From positions 1,674,001-1,738,000 of the forward strand of contig NZ_CP099735.1 in the NCBI RefSeq assembly GCF_025398175.1: 64,000 nt of DNA. Reading direction: 5' to 3'. The DNA is from Photobacterium sp. TY1-4. Its GTDB lineage: Bacteria > Pseudomonadota > Gammaproteobacteria > Enterobacterales > Vibrionaceae. Shown here in pieces: positions 17,441 to 28,226 of the stretch. A program made the translations under genes and the position numbers. The notes below the pieces were generated by a model. That model worked only from the letters and a program-made list of their open reading frames with translations. It did no database searches and had not been told where the DNA came from. Position 1 is the stretch's first letter; each line of letters opens with the position of its first letter.

Positions 17441-17860
17441 ATGGAACAACACCAAGCGGTGTCAGGCCGTTGTCTGTGCGGAAAAGTAACCCTGAAAGCT
17501 GAACAAGCGGATTTGCATGTCGGCGCCTGCCATTGCGGGATGTGCCGCAAGTGGGGCGGCGGCCCTTATCTGGCGGTGGAAGCCGGTGATCAGGTGAGCA
17601 TTGACGGCGAAGCCTTTGTCAGCCGGTATTCGTCATCTGAGTGGGCGGAGCGTGCCTTTTGCAGTGCGTGCGGTACCCATTTGTTTTACCGGTTGAAAGA
17701 CAACAACCAGTACATAGTGTCGGCTGGTTTGTTGGATCAGCAGGACAAGCTGGTGATGAACCATCAGATTTTCATTGATAAGAAACCCGACTATTACGCC
17801 TTCAGTAACCTGACGGAAAATATGACCGAGGCTGAAGTTTTCGCCAAGTTCGCCCCTTAA
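17441..17860 (+). CDS. GFA-family zinc protein (glutathione-dependent formaldehyde-activating enzyme-like)
   Basis: A 139-residue protein of the GFA/CENP-V fold. The zinc-binding Cys set is present: GRCLCGKV, GACHCGMCRKW and FCSACGTHLFY. Members bind zinc and, in the founding enzyme, catalyse glutathione plus formaldehyde condensation; most bacterial homologues are of unknown substrate. A strong AAGGAG Shine-Dalgarno precedes the ATG. No formaldehyde dehydrogenase gene is next to it. Confidence 0.88.
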   Translation: MEQHQAVSGRCLCGKVTLKAEQADLHVGACHCGMCRKWGGGPYLAVEAGDQVSIDGEAFVSRYSSSEWAERAFCSACGTHLFYRLKDNNQYIVSAGLLDQQDKLVMNHQIFIDKKPDYYAFSNLTENMTEAEVFAKFAP

Positions 17861-18032
17861 GTCTCGGTAACTTGTCTACACTTGAGGTATCTGCCTGTGC
17901 TTGTGATGAGGTCGGATACTTCAAGTTTTTCAACGGTACAACTCGAACAACGCTCTTATTTCATCCCACCCTGTGTCTCTGTTTTCTTTTCCATTGTTGG
18001 CATTCACCGATTGATACAAAAGGAATGAAATC

Positions 18033-18755
18033 ATGCTCAATTTTGCGAATAGCCAGGCCCTGACAACAAAACAAGCAAAAGTGACCACGGCTGCCAATAT
18101 CATTAAAGATGTGATTTTGCCGGATTTGAACGAGCTTTATTCTCCGGCCGAGATTGAGATCCTGCAACAAGCCCAGCAGTTGATGGATGACGGGAAACAC
18201 CGGATCCAGCAGCTGAAAGATAAGCGGCGCCGGGAGGAAAAATTGCGGGAAGATGTGGAATCTGAACTTCATCAGCGGGCCTACCAACAAGCGCTGAAGG
18301 CGCTGAACCAGATGTCGTTGTCGGAGCTGTACCGGCTTAACGTCAGCCTGGGTGGCCAATGTTCGTCCATTGAGGGATTAATTGAAGAGTATGATCATCG
18401 CCACCATCTGGCGACCGCGCAGAGCTGGCTTGATACCGAAGTAGATGCCGAGCGTTACCTGGCGCTGACCCCGGAAGAGGCCCGGGAAACCTGGCGGGGC
18501 GGGATTGCCAGGGCCGCGGTGGAGATCATTAGCTGGCCGTCCCTGAAATATCACCGTGACTACCAGACGCCGGGTGGGGGCTTTATTGAACCGCTCGGGA
18601 TCCCGGAGGACTTTCCTCAGGCGATTTATGCCGACAGTCGCAAGGCCAGTCGCTTCAAGCTGTCTTTGGCCTGCTGCCAGGTGCTTCGGGCAATCAAGCG
18701 TTATGAAGCCAATGTGGAGCAGGTCCGGTTGATCCTGGCCGGGCTTGGCGCCTGA
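18033..18755 (+). CDS. Conserved-looking hypothetical cytoplasmic protein
   Basis: A 240-residue protein without signal peptide or membrane helices. Residues 30-110 are strongly charged and helical (KDKRRREEKLREDVESELHQRAYQQ...), a likely coiled coil. The rest is mixed with a GGGFIEPLGIPEDFPQAIYADSRKASR loop. I do not recognise the family. It has a reasonable Shine-Dalgarno (AGGA) and its own terminator. Confidence 0.75.
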   Translation: MLNFANSQALTTKQAKVTTAANIIKDVILPDLNELYSPAEIEILQQAQQLMDDGKHRIQQLKDKRRREEKLREDVESELHQRAYQQALKALNQMSLSELYRLNVSLGGQCSSIEGLIEEYDHRHHLATAQSWLDTEVDAERYLALTPEEARETWRGGIARAAVEIISWPSLKYHRDYQTPGGGFIEPLGIPEDFPQAIYADSRKASRFKLSLACCQVLRAIKRYEANVEQVRLILAGLGA

Positions 18756-18790
18756 GCCGGGCAAGCGCCACTGACCCCCCCCTGATAATT

Positions 18791-18816
18791 AAAAGCCCTG
18801 CGAACGCAGGGCTTTG
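18791..18816. terminator. Bidirectional terminator between convergent genes
   Basis: Perfect 8-bp stem AGCCCTGC/GCAGGGCT (18794-18801, 18806-18813) with a GAAC loop, flanked by AAA and TTT. It serves the hypothetical gene (plus) and the Dcu transporter gene (minus). Confidence 0.85.
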
Positions 18817-18843
18817 TCGTTGTGGCCGGGGCTGGCGGTGGAC

Positions 18844-20157
18844 TCAGAGCACAATCCCGGCAAACAGGAAGCCGAACAGGATACTGAACACCATACTCAG
18901 CAGACCGGGGATCATAAAGCTGTGGTTGAAGATGTACTTACCGATCCGGGTGGTGCCGGTGCGGTCAAAGTCAATCGAGGCAATGATCGGGCCGTAGTTC
19001 GGAATAAAGAAGTAGCCGTTCACCGCCACGAAGGTGGCGATAATCACGGCCGGTGGCAGGCCGAGGGTGATGGCTACCGGTACCAGTACGGCGGTGGTCG
19101 CCCCTTGGCTGTTGACCATGACTGACAGCGCGAACAGGGCAAAGGCGAAGGTCCACGGGGCGACTTCGACCAGACCGGCAACGGCTTCTTTCACCATTTC
19201 GTCATGGCCGCCGATGAAGGTATCCCCCAGCCAGGCGATCCCGAAGATAGCAACGATCGCCCGCATCCCGGCATGGAATACTGAGCCTTGGGTAATGGCA
19301 TAGCCGTCCGGCTTGCATAGCAAAATGATCAGGGCAGCAACGGAGAGCATGACGATCTCGATGGTATGCGCCATCCCCATGGCATGGCCGTCAAACTGCG
19401 GCCGCAGCGACGGAAACGCCCCCATGATCACAACAGTTACTGCGCCGAGCAAGAACAGAGACACGGCTTTTTTTGCTTCTGGTTTGACTTCAAGCTCCGC
19501 AACTTCCTGCTCCTGCTCCATTTCGGCGCGGAAAGCCGGATCGGCCATGCGGCGCTGGAATTCCGGATCATCATTGAGCTCTTTGCCCAGTTTGTTGACA
19601 ATCACGCACGCGGCGGTCAGACCCAGGCTGGTGCCGGGAATGGTCACCATCAGCACATCAGCCAGGGTGATGCCCTGCGGCTCCAGGAAAGCCACCAGTG
19701 CCACCACGGCGGCGGCGATCGGGCTGGCAACAATCGCGAACTGGGAGGCGATCACGGCCATCCCCATCGGGCGCTCCGGACGGATCCCGCTGCGGCGGCT
19801 GACTTCGGCAATCACCGGTAGTACGGAGTAAGCCACGTGACCGGTCCCGGCCATCATGGTGAAGATATAAGTGACCAGCGGGGCAATAAAGGTGATGTAT
19901 TTCGGATTACGGCGCAGAATACTGGTTGCAATTTTGATTAATAAATCGAGGCCCCCGGCAGCCTGCATGGATGCGGCAGCCGCGACCACGGCCATGATCA
20001 TCAGCATGACATTGATCGGCGGGCTGGTGGGCTCGATCCCAAAAATAAAGCTGAGAACGGCCAGGCCGATCCCCCCCATGACGCCGAGGCCAATCCCGCC
20101 GATGCGGGCCCCGATCAAGATACACAGCAGAACAATGGACAATTCAACAATAAACAC
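18844..20157 (-). CDS. Dcu-family anaerobic C4-dicarboxylate transporter (DcuB-like)
   Basis: A 437-residue membrane protein with 10 or more hydrophobic helices. It contains [69 protein letters not shown] and [18 protein letters not shown], all Dcu landmarks. Several positions ([23 protein letters not shown]) are nearer to E. coli DcuB than DcuA. Such carriers exchange fumarate or aspartate for succinate in anaerobic metabolism. A charged loop (about 195-235) separates the two halves. No dcuS/dcuR pair is present here. Confidence 0.9.
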   Translation of the reverse strand: MFIVELSIVLLCILIGARIGGIGLGVMGGIGLAVLSFIFGIEPTSPPINVMLMIMAVVAAAASMQAAGGLDLLIKIATSILRRNPKYITFIAPLVTYIFTMMAGTGHVAYSVLPVIAEVSRRSGIRPERPMGMAVIASQFAIVASPIAAAVVALVAFLEPQGITLADVLMVTIPGTSLGLTAACVIVNKLGKELNDDPEFQRRMADPAFRAEMEQEQEVAELEVKPEAKKAVSLFLLGAVTVVIMGAFPSLRPQFDGHAMGMAHTIEIVMLSVAALIILLCKPDGYAITQGSVFHAGMRAIVAIFGIAWLGDTFIGGHDEMVKEAVAGLVEVAPWTFAFALFALSVMVNSQGATTAVLVPVAITLGLPPAVIIATFVAVNGYFFIPNYGPIIASIDFDRTGTTRIGKYIFNHSFMIPGLLSMVFSILFGFLFAGIVL

Positions 20158-20492
20158 ACCAATCTCCTTGATGACAGCGTTTAATACTGGGGATCATGAT
20201 ATCGGTTTGTCGGGCCACACAACCGAACCTTAATCACACTCCTACGACATAACCTTATAAATTTAAAGGGTATTTGTTATCAAATGGGGCGCCTTGTAAC
20301 ACGTCGGTTGTGTATTGTGTTGCGCCTGTTAATCCCCGGAATTGCCGGGGTTACAAAACCAGATTTGTGTATTAAATGAGCGATTGTGTCTATGGCGGAT
20401 GATTTTGCCTGCTAAACGTAAGGTAAGTCACTAAAATATAATCAATTGCTGTCTACACTGAGGATATCTGAGGTCATAAAAGAGGGATGTTT
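20158..20492. other. Divergent promoter region of Dcu and Lon-type genes
   Basis: AT-rich 335-base gap between divergent genes. It contains ATTTG-N4-CAAAT near 20272-20285, a perfect short palindrome that only loosely resembles an FNR/CRP site. No gene seen. Confidence 0.4.
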
Positions 20493-22868
20493 ATGTCAGT
20501 GAAACCTCTGAGCAGTGACAAACTTTATCGTGCGTCGGCCCTGAACGAGCTGGCGGCGGACTGTACCTCGACCAAGCATTTAACACCGCTGGATGAAATT
20601 GTCGGCCAGGAACGGGCCCAAAAAGCGGTGGAGTTTGCCATGTCGATTAAAGAGAAGGGCTACAACATTTACGCCGTCGGGCGCAATGGGTTGGGGAAGC
20701 GGACCATGATCCTGCGCTACCTCAACCGGCATGATCCGAACGGCAGCAGTGTGTCGCTCTATGACTGGTGCTATGTGGCGAACTTTGAAGAAACCCGCAG
20801 CCCGAATGTGCTCAAGCTTCCGCCGGGCACCGGTCACCAGTTCAAAAAAGAAATCGAAAAATTGATGCTGCGGCTGGTCAAGGCACTGCCGTTGGCCTTT
20901 GACAATGAAATGTATTATAGCCGCTCTGAGACGCTGAAAAACCAGCTGACCCAGAAGCAGGAAAGTTCGCTGGTCACGCTGACCAACGAGGCGAAAGAGA
21001 AAAGTGTCAGCTTGTCATTGACCCCGCAAGGGGAATACCAGCTGGTGGCGATGAACGGCGAAGAGCCGCACACGGAAGAAACTTTTGCCAAGTTGTCGGA
21101 AGCAGAGCAGCAACAGTTTGATGAGACGATCAATGAGTTGGAGAAAAAGCTCCGGGGGATCGTGCGCCAGCTGACGGAGATGGAAGAAGAGTTTTCTGAC
21201 AAATTTGAGAAGCTCAACGAAGAGGTGGCGCTGGATGTCGTCGTGCACTTCATCAAGCCGTTGAAAAAAATCTATAAAGGGCTGCCGGAAGTCAAAGCCT
21301 ATCTGACGGCGATGCAGAAAGACATTCTGGACAACCTGGATATTTTCCTTGAAGAGAGTGAAGAGCAGGTGGCGCTGGCCTATGCGGCACTGGATAAGAA
21401 AATGCCGCGCCGCTATCAGGTCAATGTACTGGTGAGCCAGGATCCGGACTCCAAGTTCCCGATTGTGGTGGAAGACAGCCCCAGCTACCACTCGATTTTC
21501 GGTTATGTCGAAAATGCCACCTACAAAGGCACGGTGTTTACCGATTTCTCGCTGATCCGAGCCGGGAGCCTGCATCGCGCCAATGGCGGGGTGCTGCTGA
21601 TGGATGCGGTCAAAGTGCTGGAGCGCCCGTACGTCTGGGACGGTTTGAAACGTGCGCTGCGGGCCCGCAAGCTCAATGTGAATTCGCTGGAGCGAGAAGT
21701 GACCTTGTCCGGCGCCATTTCGCTGGAGCCGGAAGATATCCCGCTCAACGTCAAAATTATTCTGTTCGGGGATTATCAGACCTATCAGCTGTTGCAGCAG
21801 TATGATCCGGATTTCAGCGAGCTGTTTCGGGTGACCGCCGATTTTGAAGATGAAATGGCGCGGACCGACGCCTCAGAGGAGCAGTATGCCCGGTTTATCT
21901 CCAGCATCGTCAATGAAAGTGAGATGCTGCACTGTGATCGCAAGGCCATTGCCCGGATCATCGATTACAGCTCCCGTCAGGCGGGCGATCAGAACAAGCT
22001 GTCACTGCACTCGGCCGATATTGCCAACTTGCTGCGCGAGAGTAACTATGTCGCGAAATTGTCCAAGGCGACCATGATCCGCGCTAACCACGTGGAGCAG
22101 GCGTTGCTGAGCCAGGAGATGCGGGTCAGCCGGCTTAAAGATCAGGTGATGCAGACGTTTCAAAATGGCACCACGCTGATTGATACCGAGGGGGCTGTGA
22201 CCGGGCAGATCAACGGGTTGTCGGTGATCTCGACCACCGATTACCAGTTCGGCGCGCCAAACCGGATCACCGCCAGCACGGCGTTTGGTGAGGGAGAAGT
22301 GTTTGATATCGAGCGCCAGGTCAAACTGGGCGGACGGATCCACTCCAAAGGGGTGATGATCCTGTCGGCTTATCTGGCATCAGTCTTCGGTCGGACCAAG
22401 ACGATTCCGCTCAAAACCCACCTGACGTTCGAGCAGTCATATGGTGGCGTAGACGGCGACAGTGCGTCGATGGCAGAGCTGTGCGCCATTGTGTCGGCGT
22501 TTTCCCAGACGCCGCTGCGTCAGGATGTGGCGATCACCGGTTCGATGAACCAGTTTGGTCAGGCGCAGCCGATTGGCGGTGTGAATGAGAAGATTGAAGG
22601 CTTCTTTGATGTTTGCGTGATTAAGGGCCGCCAGCCGACGCAAGGGGTGATCATTCCCCAATCCAACGCCCATAATCTGATGCTGCGCAAAGACATTGTG
22701 GAAGCGGTGGAAAAAGGCGAGTTCCATATCTGGGCGATCAGCCATGTGTCGGAAGCAATCGAGATCCTGACCGGTAAACCGGCCGGAGTATGGTCGGAAG
22801 AGACCGGCTATCCGCTTGATTCCGTGTACGGCCTGGCACAGGTCAAGCTGAATGCGCTGCGGCTCTAG
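20493..22868 (+). CDS. Lon-family ATP-dependent protease (LonB/YcbZ type)
   Basis: A 791-residue AAA+ protease. The ATP-binding region starts with GQERAQKAVEFAM and has a Walker A AVGRNGLGKRT; a long coiled-coil insertion (about 140-280) follows; the Walker B-like region is GGVLLMDAVKVLERPYVWDGLKRAL. The C-terminal protease domain holds the Ser-Lys dyad: Ser657 in VDGDSASMAEL and Lys700 in GGVNEKIEGFFD, 43 residues apart as in E. coli Lon. This is the AAA+ Lon relative represented by E. coli YcbZ. Start: the ATG at 20493 has AGAGGG six bases upstream; an ATG at 20487 abuts the Shine-Dalgarno. Confidence 0.92.
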   Translation: MSVKPLSSDKLYRASALNELAADCTSTKHLTPLDEIVGQERAQKAVEFAMSIKEKGYNIYAVGRNGLGKRTMILRYLNRHDPNGSSVSLYDWCYVANFEETRSPNVLKLPPGTGHQFKKEIEKLMLRLVKALPLAFDNEMYYSRSETLKNQLTQKQESSLVTLTNEAKEKSVSLSLTPQGEYQLVAMNGEEPHTEETFAKLSEAEQQQFDETINELEKKLRGIVRQLTEMEEEFSDKFEKLNEEVALDVVVHFIKPLKKIYKGLPEVKAYLTAMQKDILDNLDIFLEESEEQVALAYAALDKKMPRRYQVNVLVSQDPDSKFPIVVEDSPSYHSIFGYVENATYKGTVFTDFSLIRAGSLHRANGGVLLMDAVKVLERPYVWDGLKRALRARKLNVNSLEREVTLSGAISLEPEDIPLNVKIILFGDYQTYQLLQQYDPDFSELFRVTADFEDEMARTDASEEQYARFISSIVNESEMLHCDRKAIARIIDYSSRQAGDQNKLSLHSADIANLLRESNYVAKLSKATMIRANHVEQALLSQEMRVSRLKDQVMQTFQNGTTLIDTEGAVTGQINGLSVISTTDYQFGAPNRITASTAFGEGEVFDIERQVKLGGRIHSKGVMILSAYLASVFGRTKTIPLKTHLTFEQSYGGVDGDSASMAELCAIVSAFSQTPLRQDVAITGSMNQFGQAQPIGGVNEKIEGFFDVCVIKGRQPTQGVIIPQSNAHNLMLRKDIVEAVEKGEFHIWAISHVSEAIEILTGKPAGVWSEETGYPLDSVYGLAQVKLNALRL

Positions 22869-22936
22869 CGAGACAAGGTGAGCTGTATAACCAAGTCGAC
22901 GGGGCAGGAAAACCTGCTCCTGACTCAATCTCAACA

Positions 22937-22965
22937 AGCGTCGGCAACCGTGCCGACGCTTTTTT
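22937..22965 (+). terminator. Terminator after the Lon-type gene
   Basis: Perfect 10-bp stem AGCGTCGGCA/TGCCGACGCT with a 4-base loop and five T residues. Confidence 0.95.
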
Positions 22966-23029
22966 GTCTCTATTGCGTGGGTGCGCAGGTGTGTCCGGAG
23001 CATTGTCAGGTGCTGGTCGCAGCGATGGG

Positions 23030-24292
23030 TTAGCCGCGCGCGAGTTTATGGTGGGCCCGTGAGAAATGACCGGCACAGAAAGCGCCGACAATCGACAGCT
23101 CGCCCGCCAGACACAGGGAAGCACAGACCTCGGCCAGCGCTTGTGACTGGCCGCTGCCGACCAGGCCGAGCAGATCCAGGCAGGCATGCTGACTGGGCAG
23201 GGAAGTACCGCCGCCGACGGTGCCCAGCATCAGGTTTGGCAGCGTCACCGAAGCGTAGAGATCGCCATTGTCCGCCATTTCAATCCGGGTGATCCCGACC
23301 GCTGATTCAGCCACGCAGGCGGCGTCCTGGCCGCAGGCAATATAGAACGCAGCCAGCGCATTGGCGTAGTGGGCGTTGATCCCGATGCTGCCGCTCAGCG
23401 TGCCGCCGACCGTGGTCATCCGGGTAAAGTCCGCCATTTGGGCCGGTGTGGTGTGGAGATACTGTTTGATCAGCGCCGGGGGGATGTGAACTTCTGCCGT
23501 GACTTTCTTGCCGCGCACACTGCGCAGGGTTTGTGCGGTGGCCTTCTTATCGCCGGACAGGTTGCCGTCCAGGTAGGCTTGCGTTGGTTTCACCGGGGTG
23601 TGGTGAAGAATATATTCAAACACCGCGTTGGTCGAAATGGTCACCATGTTCTGGCCCGACGCATCCCCGGTCAGATATTCGAATACCAGGTAGACGTGGT
23701 TGCCTTCAATATTGACGCTGATATCCGACAATTTACCGTGGCGGGTGGTGGATTCGGCCACCTGCTTGAAGGCATCATACTGCGTGACGGCCCAGGCGAC
23801 GAACTGTCCGGCGCGCGCCAGATCGGCAAAGGCAAAACACGGCGTGCGGGTGACCCCTTCATTGAGTAACATCGCCGTGGCGCCGCCCGCCTGGGTGATC
23901 AACTGCGCCCCGCGATGATAAGAAGCCACCAGGGCTGCTTCTGACGTTGCCAACGGCACCGTGTAATCGCCCTGGGCAAACAGGCCGTTGACCCGCAGCG
24001 GGCCGGCAATCCCGACCGGCAGTTTGACCGTACCGATAAAGTTCTCGATATTTTTCTGGTAGCAGGGCATCTGCGCTTGTGTCGCGGGATCGAGCAGCTG
24101 GGCTTTGGCGTCGTCGTTGTCCAAAACCTGCCAGCGTTTTTCCACACTGCTCGGGGTCAGGAACGGGGAGCGGGGAAGTTTACGCACCGGGGTGGCGTGA
24201 TCCGGGCTCAGGCGCTGCTGCATTTCCTCGGCAGACAAATGGCTGAGCACGGAGGTCAGGTAATCCCGGCGGTGCAGGTTGAGTTTAGGCAT
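23030..24292 (-). CDS. Hydroxymethylglutaryl-CoA reductase, class I-like
   Basis: A 420-residue enzyme that reduces HMG-CoA to mevalonate with NADPH. Landmarks in order: NFIGTVKLPVGIAGPL, the catalytic Glu in PLATSEAALVAS, DASGQNMVTIS, the catalytic Lys in GDKKATAQ, GRGK-like VRGKKVTAE, the Asp in CGQDAACVAES, GTVGGGTSLPSQ, and a C-terminal His in HFSRAHHKLAR. The DKK and GTVGGGT forms are class I features. HMG-CoA reductases occur in Vibrio genomes without a full mevalonate operon next to them, and none is seen here. A tail beyond the catalytic His is nearly absent. Confidence 0.93.
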   Translation of the reverse strand: MPKLNLHRRDYLTSVLSHLSAEEMQQRLSPDHATPVRKLPRSPFLTPSSVEKRWQVLDNDDAKAQLLDPATQAQMPCYQKNIENFIGTVKLPVGIAGPLRVNGLFAQGDYTVPLATSEAALVASYHRGAQLITQAGGATAMLLNEGVTRTPCFAFADLARAGQFVAWAVTQYDAFKQVAESTTRHGKLSDISVNIEGNHVYLVFEYLTGDASGQNMVTISTNAVFEYILHHTPVKPTQAYLDGNLSGDKKATAQTLRSVRGKKVTAEVHIPPALIKQYLHTTPAQMADFTRMTTVGGTLSGSIGINAHYANALAAFYIACGQDAACVAESAVGITRIEMADNGDLYASVTLPNLMLGTVGGGTSLPSQHACLDLLGLVGSGQSQALAEVCASLCLAGELSIVGAFCAGHFSRAHHKLARG

Positions 24293-24621
24293 AGCAATAC
24301 TTCTTCGCTAAAGTTGGCCGCTGATTGTAGCGTCTGGAATTGAAATTACTACTCCTGCCACTGGCGATAGCGACGATCCGCCAGAGGGGAGTCCATGGCA
24401 TTGATGCCGGTGTTGGACGGCCTGCACCAACAATATGGCACAGATATACAACGCCTGTGGTTGCGCCGGGTGAAGGATGATATGCGTGGGCATTCAGGGG
24501 CAGGAGGCTGTTCGGCCCCAAAGAACCGGAAACCAGAAGGTTTCCGGTGAGGGTGATACAGACGCAGAGACAGATGAATCATGAGGGATTCTGTCTCTGC
24601 ACACGGAAGACTCAGCTTGAA
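24293..24621. other. Intergenic region with two hairpins
   Basis: 329 bases. Besides the terminator at 24521-24547 there is a second inverted repeat, GCAGAGACAG (24564-24573) with CTGTCTCTGC (24591-24600). The rest is presumably the 5' side of the HMG-CoA reductase gene. Confidence 0.5.
24521..24547 (-). terminator. Terminator for the aminopeptidase gene
   Basis: Perfect 9-bp stem CCGGAAACC/GGTTTCCGG with a 4-base loop; on the minus strand followed by TTCTTT. A second hairpin sits between it and the stop codon. Confidence 0.65.
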
Positions 24622-26544
<1,923 letters not shown>

Positions 26545-26961
26545 TTACTTCGACGCCGCGGGCTCATCTTTCTGGGCAACTGCCAGGAAGGTCGCCATGG
26601 CGCTGATATCGAGGTAGCCGTCGGCTTTCTTATGGGCCCGGAGGAACTGATAACCGGTCACCAGTTGATGCAGTTTGGCCGCATCTTCGGCGGTGAGTTC
26701 ATGGCCGTGAACATGGGCATAGGCAGCATGCAACGCCTCGCGGTCCACAACTTCGGCCTGGCGATACAGGTAGCCACAACCGGTGGCGAGCCACTCCAGT
26801 GAGCAATTGGCTTTCATGGCGATTTGATTGGCTTTGCTCAGGCTTGGTTCGCTGCCGTTTAAGTATTTGCGGATCAGGGCTTCACTGAGTTCGACCCGGC
26901 GGGCAAAGCCGCTGATGCTCTCTTCACCAATCAGTGATTTCAGGCGTGATGCAAATGACAT
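26545..26961 (-). CDS. Phage CI-type helix-turn-helix regulator
   Basis: A 138-residue protein with an N-terminal HTH: SFASRLKSLIGEESISGFARRVELSEALIRKYLNGSEPSLSKANQIAMKANCSLEWLATG, the bacteriophage CI-repressor HTH pattern found in many chromosomal regulators. There is no LexA-like protease domain; the remainder is a short helical region. The ATG at 26961 has GGAG 9 bases upstream; the frame is open further upstream but without coding character. It is divergent from the YdhF-type reductase gene with a 101-base gap, so it may control it. No other phage genes are nearby. Confidence 0.8.
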   Translation of the reverse strand: MSFASRLKSLIGEESISGFARRVELSEALIRKYLNGSEPSLSKANQIAMKANCSLEWLATGCGYLYRQAEVVDREALHAAYAHVHGHELTAEDAAKLHQLVTGYQFLRAHKKADGYLDISAMATFLAVAQKDEPAASK

Positions 26962-27062
26962 AGTTCGTACTCCGGTTCGAAGGGTGGGGGTTATAACATT
27001 GCGACAGGGGGGAAACAAGCCTAGGATGGTCGGCAATGATGACGCAAGAGGGAGCCAACCAC

Positions 27063-27971
27063 ATGGTGGCAAAAGTTGAGTTAACGCCGCAGGGACCACA
27101 ATTTTCTGAGCTGGTCCAGGGCTACTGGCGTTTGGCAGACTGGGGCATGACCCCGGCGCAGCGCCTGGATTTTCTAAAGCAGCACCTGGCACTGGGGATC
27201 ACCACGGTAGACCATGCCGATATCTATGGTGGCTATCGCTGTGAAACCCTGTTTGGTGAGGCGCTTGCGCTGGAGCCGAGCATACGCGATCAACTGGAGA
27301 TTGTGACCAAGTGCGATATCAAGCTGTGCTCTGACCAATATCCGGCGCAACGGATCAATCATTACGACACCAGCAAGGCGCACATTGTCGAGTCGGTGAA
27401 CAATTCCCTGGCCCGCCTGCAGGTCGACATGATTGATGTCCTGCTGATCCACCGCCCGGATGTACTGATGGCGGCCGATGAGGTGGCCGAGGCGTTTGCC
27501 GAGCTGAAACAGCAGGGCAAAGTGAAACACTTCGGGGTCTCGAACTTTAGCCCGTCGCAGTTTGAACTGCTGCAATCGCGCCTGGATGCGCCGTTGGTGA
27601 CCAACCAGGTGGAGATTAATCCGCTGAACTTTGAAGTGGCCCATGACGGCACGCTGGATCAGTTGCAGATGAAGCGCACCAAGCCGATGGCCTGGTCATG
27701 TCTGGCTGGTGGTGAGATTTTCTCCGGTCAGTCAGAGCAGGCTGTTCGGGTACGCAACGAGCTGGAAGCGATCCGTGAAGAAGTTGGCGCGCAAAGTATC
27801 GATCAGGTGATTTACGCTTGGGTGCGTCGTTTGCCGTCCAAGCCGCTGCCGATTATCGGCTCCGGCAAAATTGATCGGGTGCAGGCGGCCGTGGATGCAC
27901 TGAACATTGAACTCACCCGTGAGCAGTGGTTCCGGGTCTGGGTGGCCTCCAAAGGCCACGGGGTGCCGTAA
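27063..27971 (+). CDS. ydhF: Aldo/keto reductase, YdhF-like
   Basis: A 302-residue NADPH-dependent aldo/keto reductase close in length and sequence to E. coli YdhF (GYWRLADWGM, TTVDHADIYGGYRCE, LLIHRPD, KVKHFGVSNF, LPIIGSGKIDRVQAA). The catalytic Tyr (DIYGGY), Asp (VDHAD) and Lys (VTKCD) are present; the fourth position is His (LIHRPD). The start at 27063 is chosen over upstream ATGs because GAGGGAG lies at proper spacing. The physiological substrate is unknown. Confidence 0.9.
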   Translation: MVAKVELTPQGPQFSELVQGYWRLADWGMTPAQRLDFLKQHLALGITTVDHADIYGGYRCETLFGEALALEPSIRDQLEIVTKCDIKLCSDQYPAQRINHYDTSKAHIVESVNNSLARLQVDMIDVLLIHRPDVLMAADEVAEAFAELKQQGKVKHFGVSNFSPSQFELLQSRLDAPLVTNQVEINPLNFEVAHDGTLDQLQMKRTKPMAWSCLAGGEIFSGQSEQAVRVRNELEAIREEVGAQSIDQVIYAWVRRLPSKPLPIIGSGKIDRVQAAVDALNIELTREQWFRVWVASKGHGVP

Positions 27972-28006
27972 GCGACAACCCGCAGACGTTTTTGCCTGTG
28001 ATCGAA

Positions 28007-28036
28007 AGCCTCACGTCCCGCACGTGAGGCTTTTTT
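28007..28036 (+). terminator. Terminator after ydhF
   Basis: Perfect 10-bp stem AGCCTCACGT/ACGTGAGGCT with a 5-base loop and six T residues. Confidence 0.95.
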
Positions 28037-28097
28037 GGTGCTGGTGCTGGTGTTGGCTGTTTGGGTGACGTTGTCACCTTTTGGGGTTTGGCTTTAG

Positions 28098-28212
28098 GCG
28101 TCGAGCTTGTTTCGTCAAAGCTGTTTGTGTCGAAGCTTATGGCGTCAACGCTGCTTACGTTAAAGTTACGTTAAAGCTTCTTGCATCGAAGCAGCTTGCG
28201 TTAAAGCTTCGG
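28098..28212. repeat. Degenerate 15-16-base tandem repeats
   Basis: About seven to eight imperfect copies of a unit like CGTTAAAGCTTCTTG, with slips in length (other copies: CGTCAAAGCTGTTTG, CATCGAAGCAGCTTG). They lie between the ydhF terminator and the 3' end of the Usp gene. The plus-strand frame through them gives a Lys/Val/Leu-rich peptide with no start context. Confidence 0.7.
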
Positions 28213-28226
28213 CGCACGGCGTGCCG

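Noticed and set aside
20272..20285. ATTTG-N4-CAAAT as an FNR or CRP site for the Dcu transporter
   Set aside because: The half-sites do not fit TTGAT-N4-ATCAA or TGTGA-N6-TCACA; anaerobic control is likely from the gene's role, but this site does not show it.
26545..26961. CI-type regulator as the remnant of a prophage
   Set aside because: No integrase, attachment site or other phage gene lies near; such regulators are common in chromosomes.
28098..28212. Repeat array as CRISPR
   Set aside because: Units are about 15 bases, adjacent, degenerate and without spacers, and no cas gene is present.
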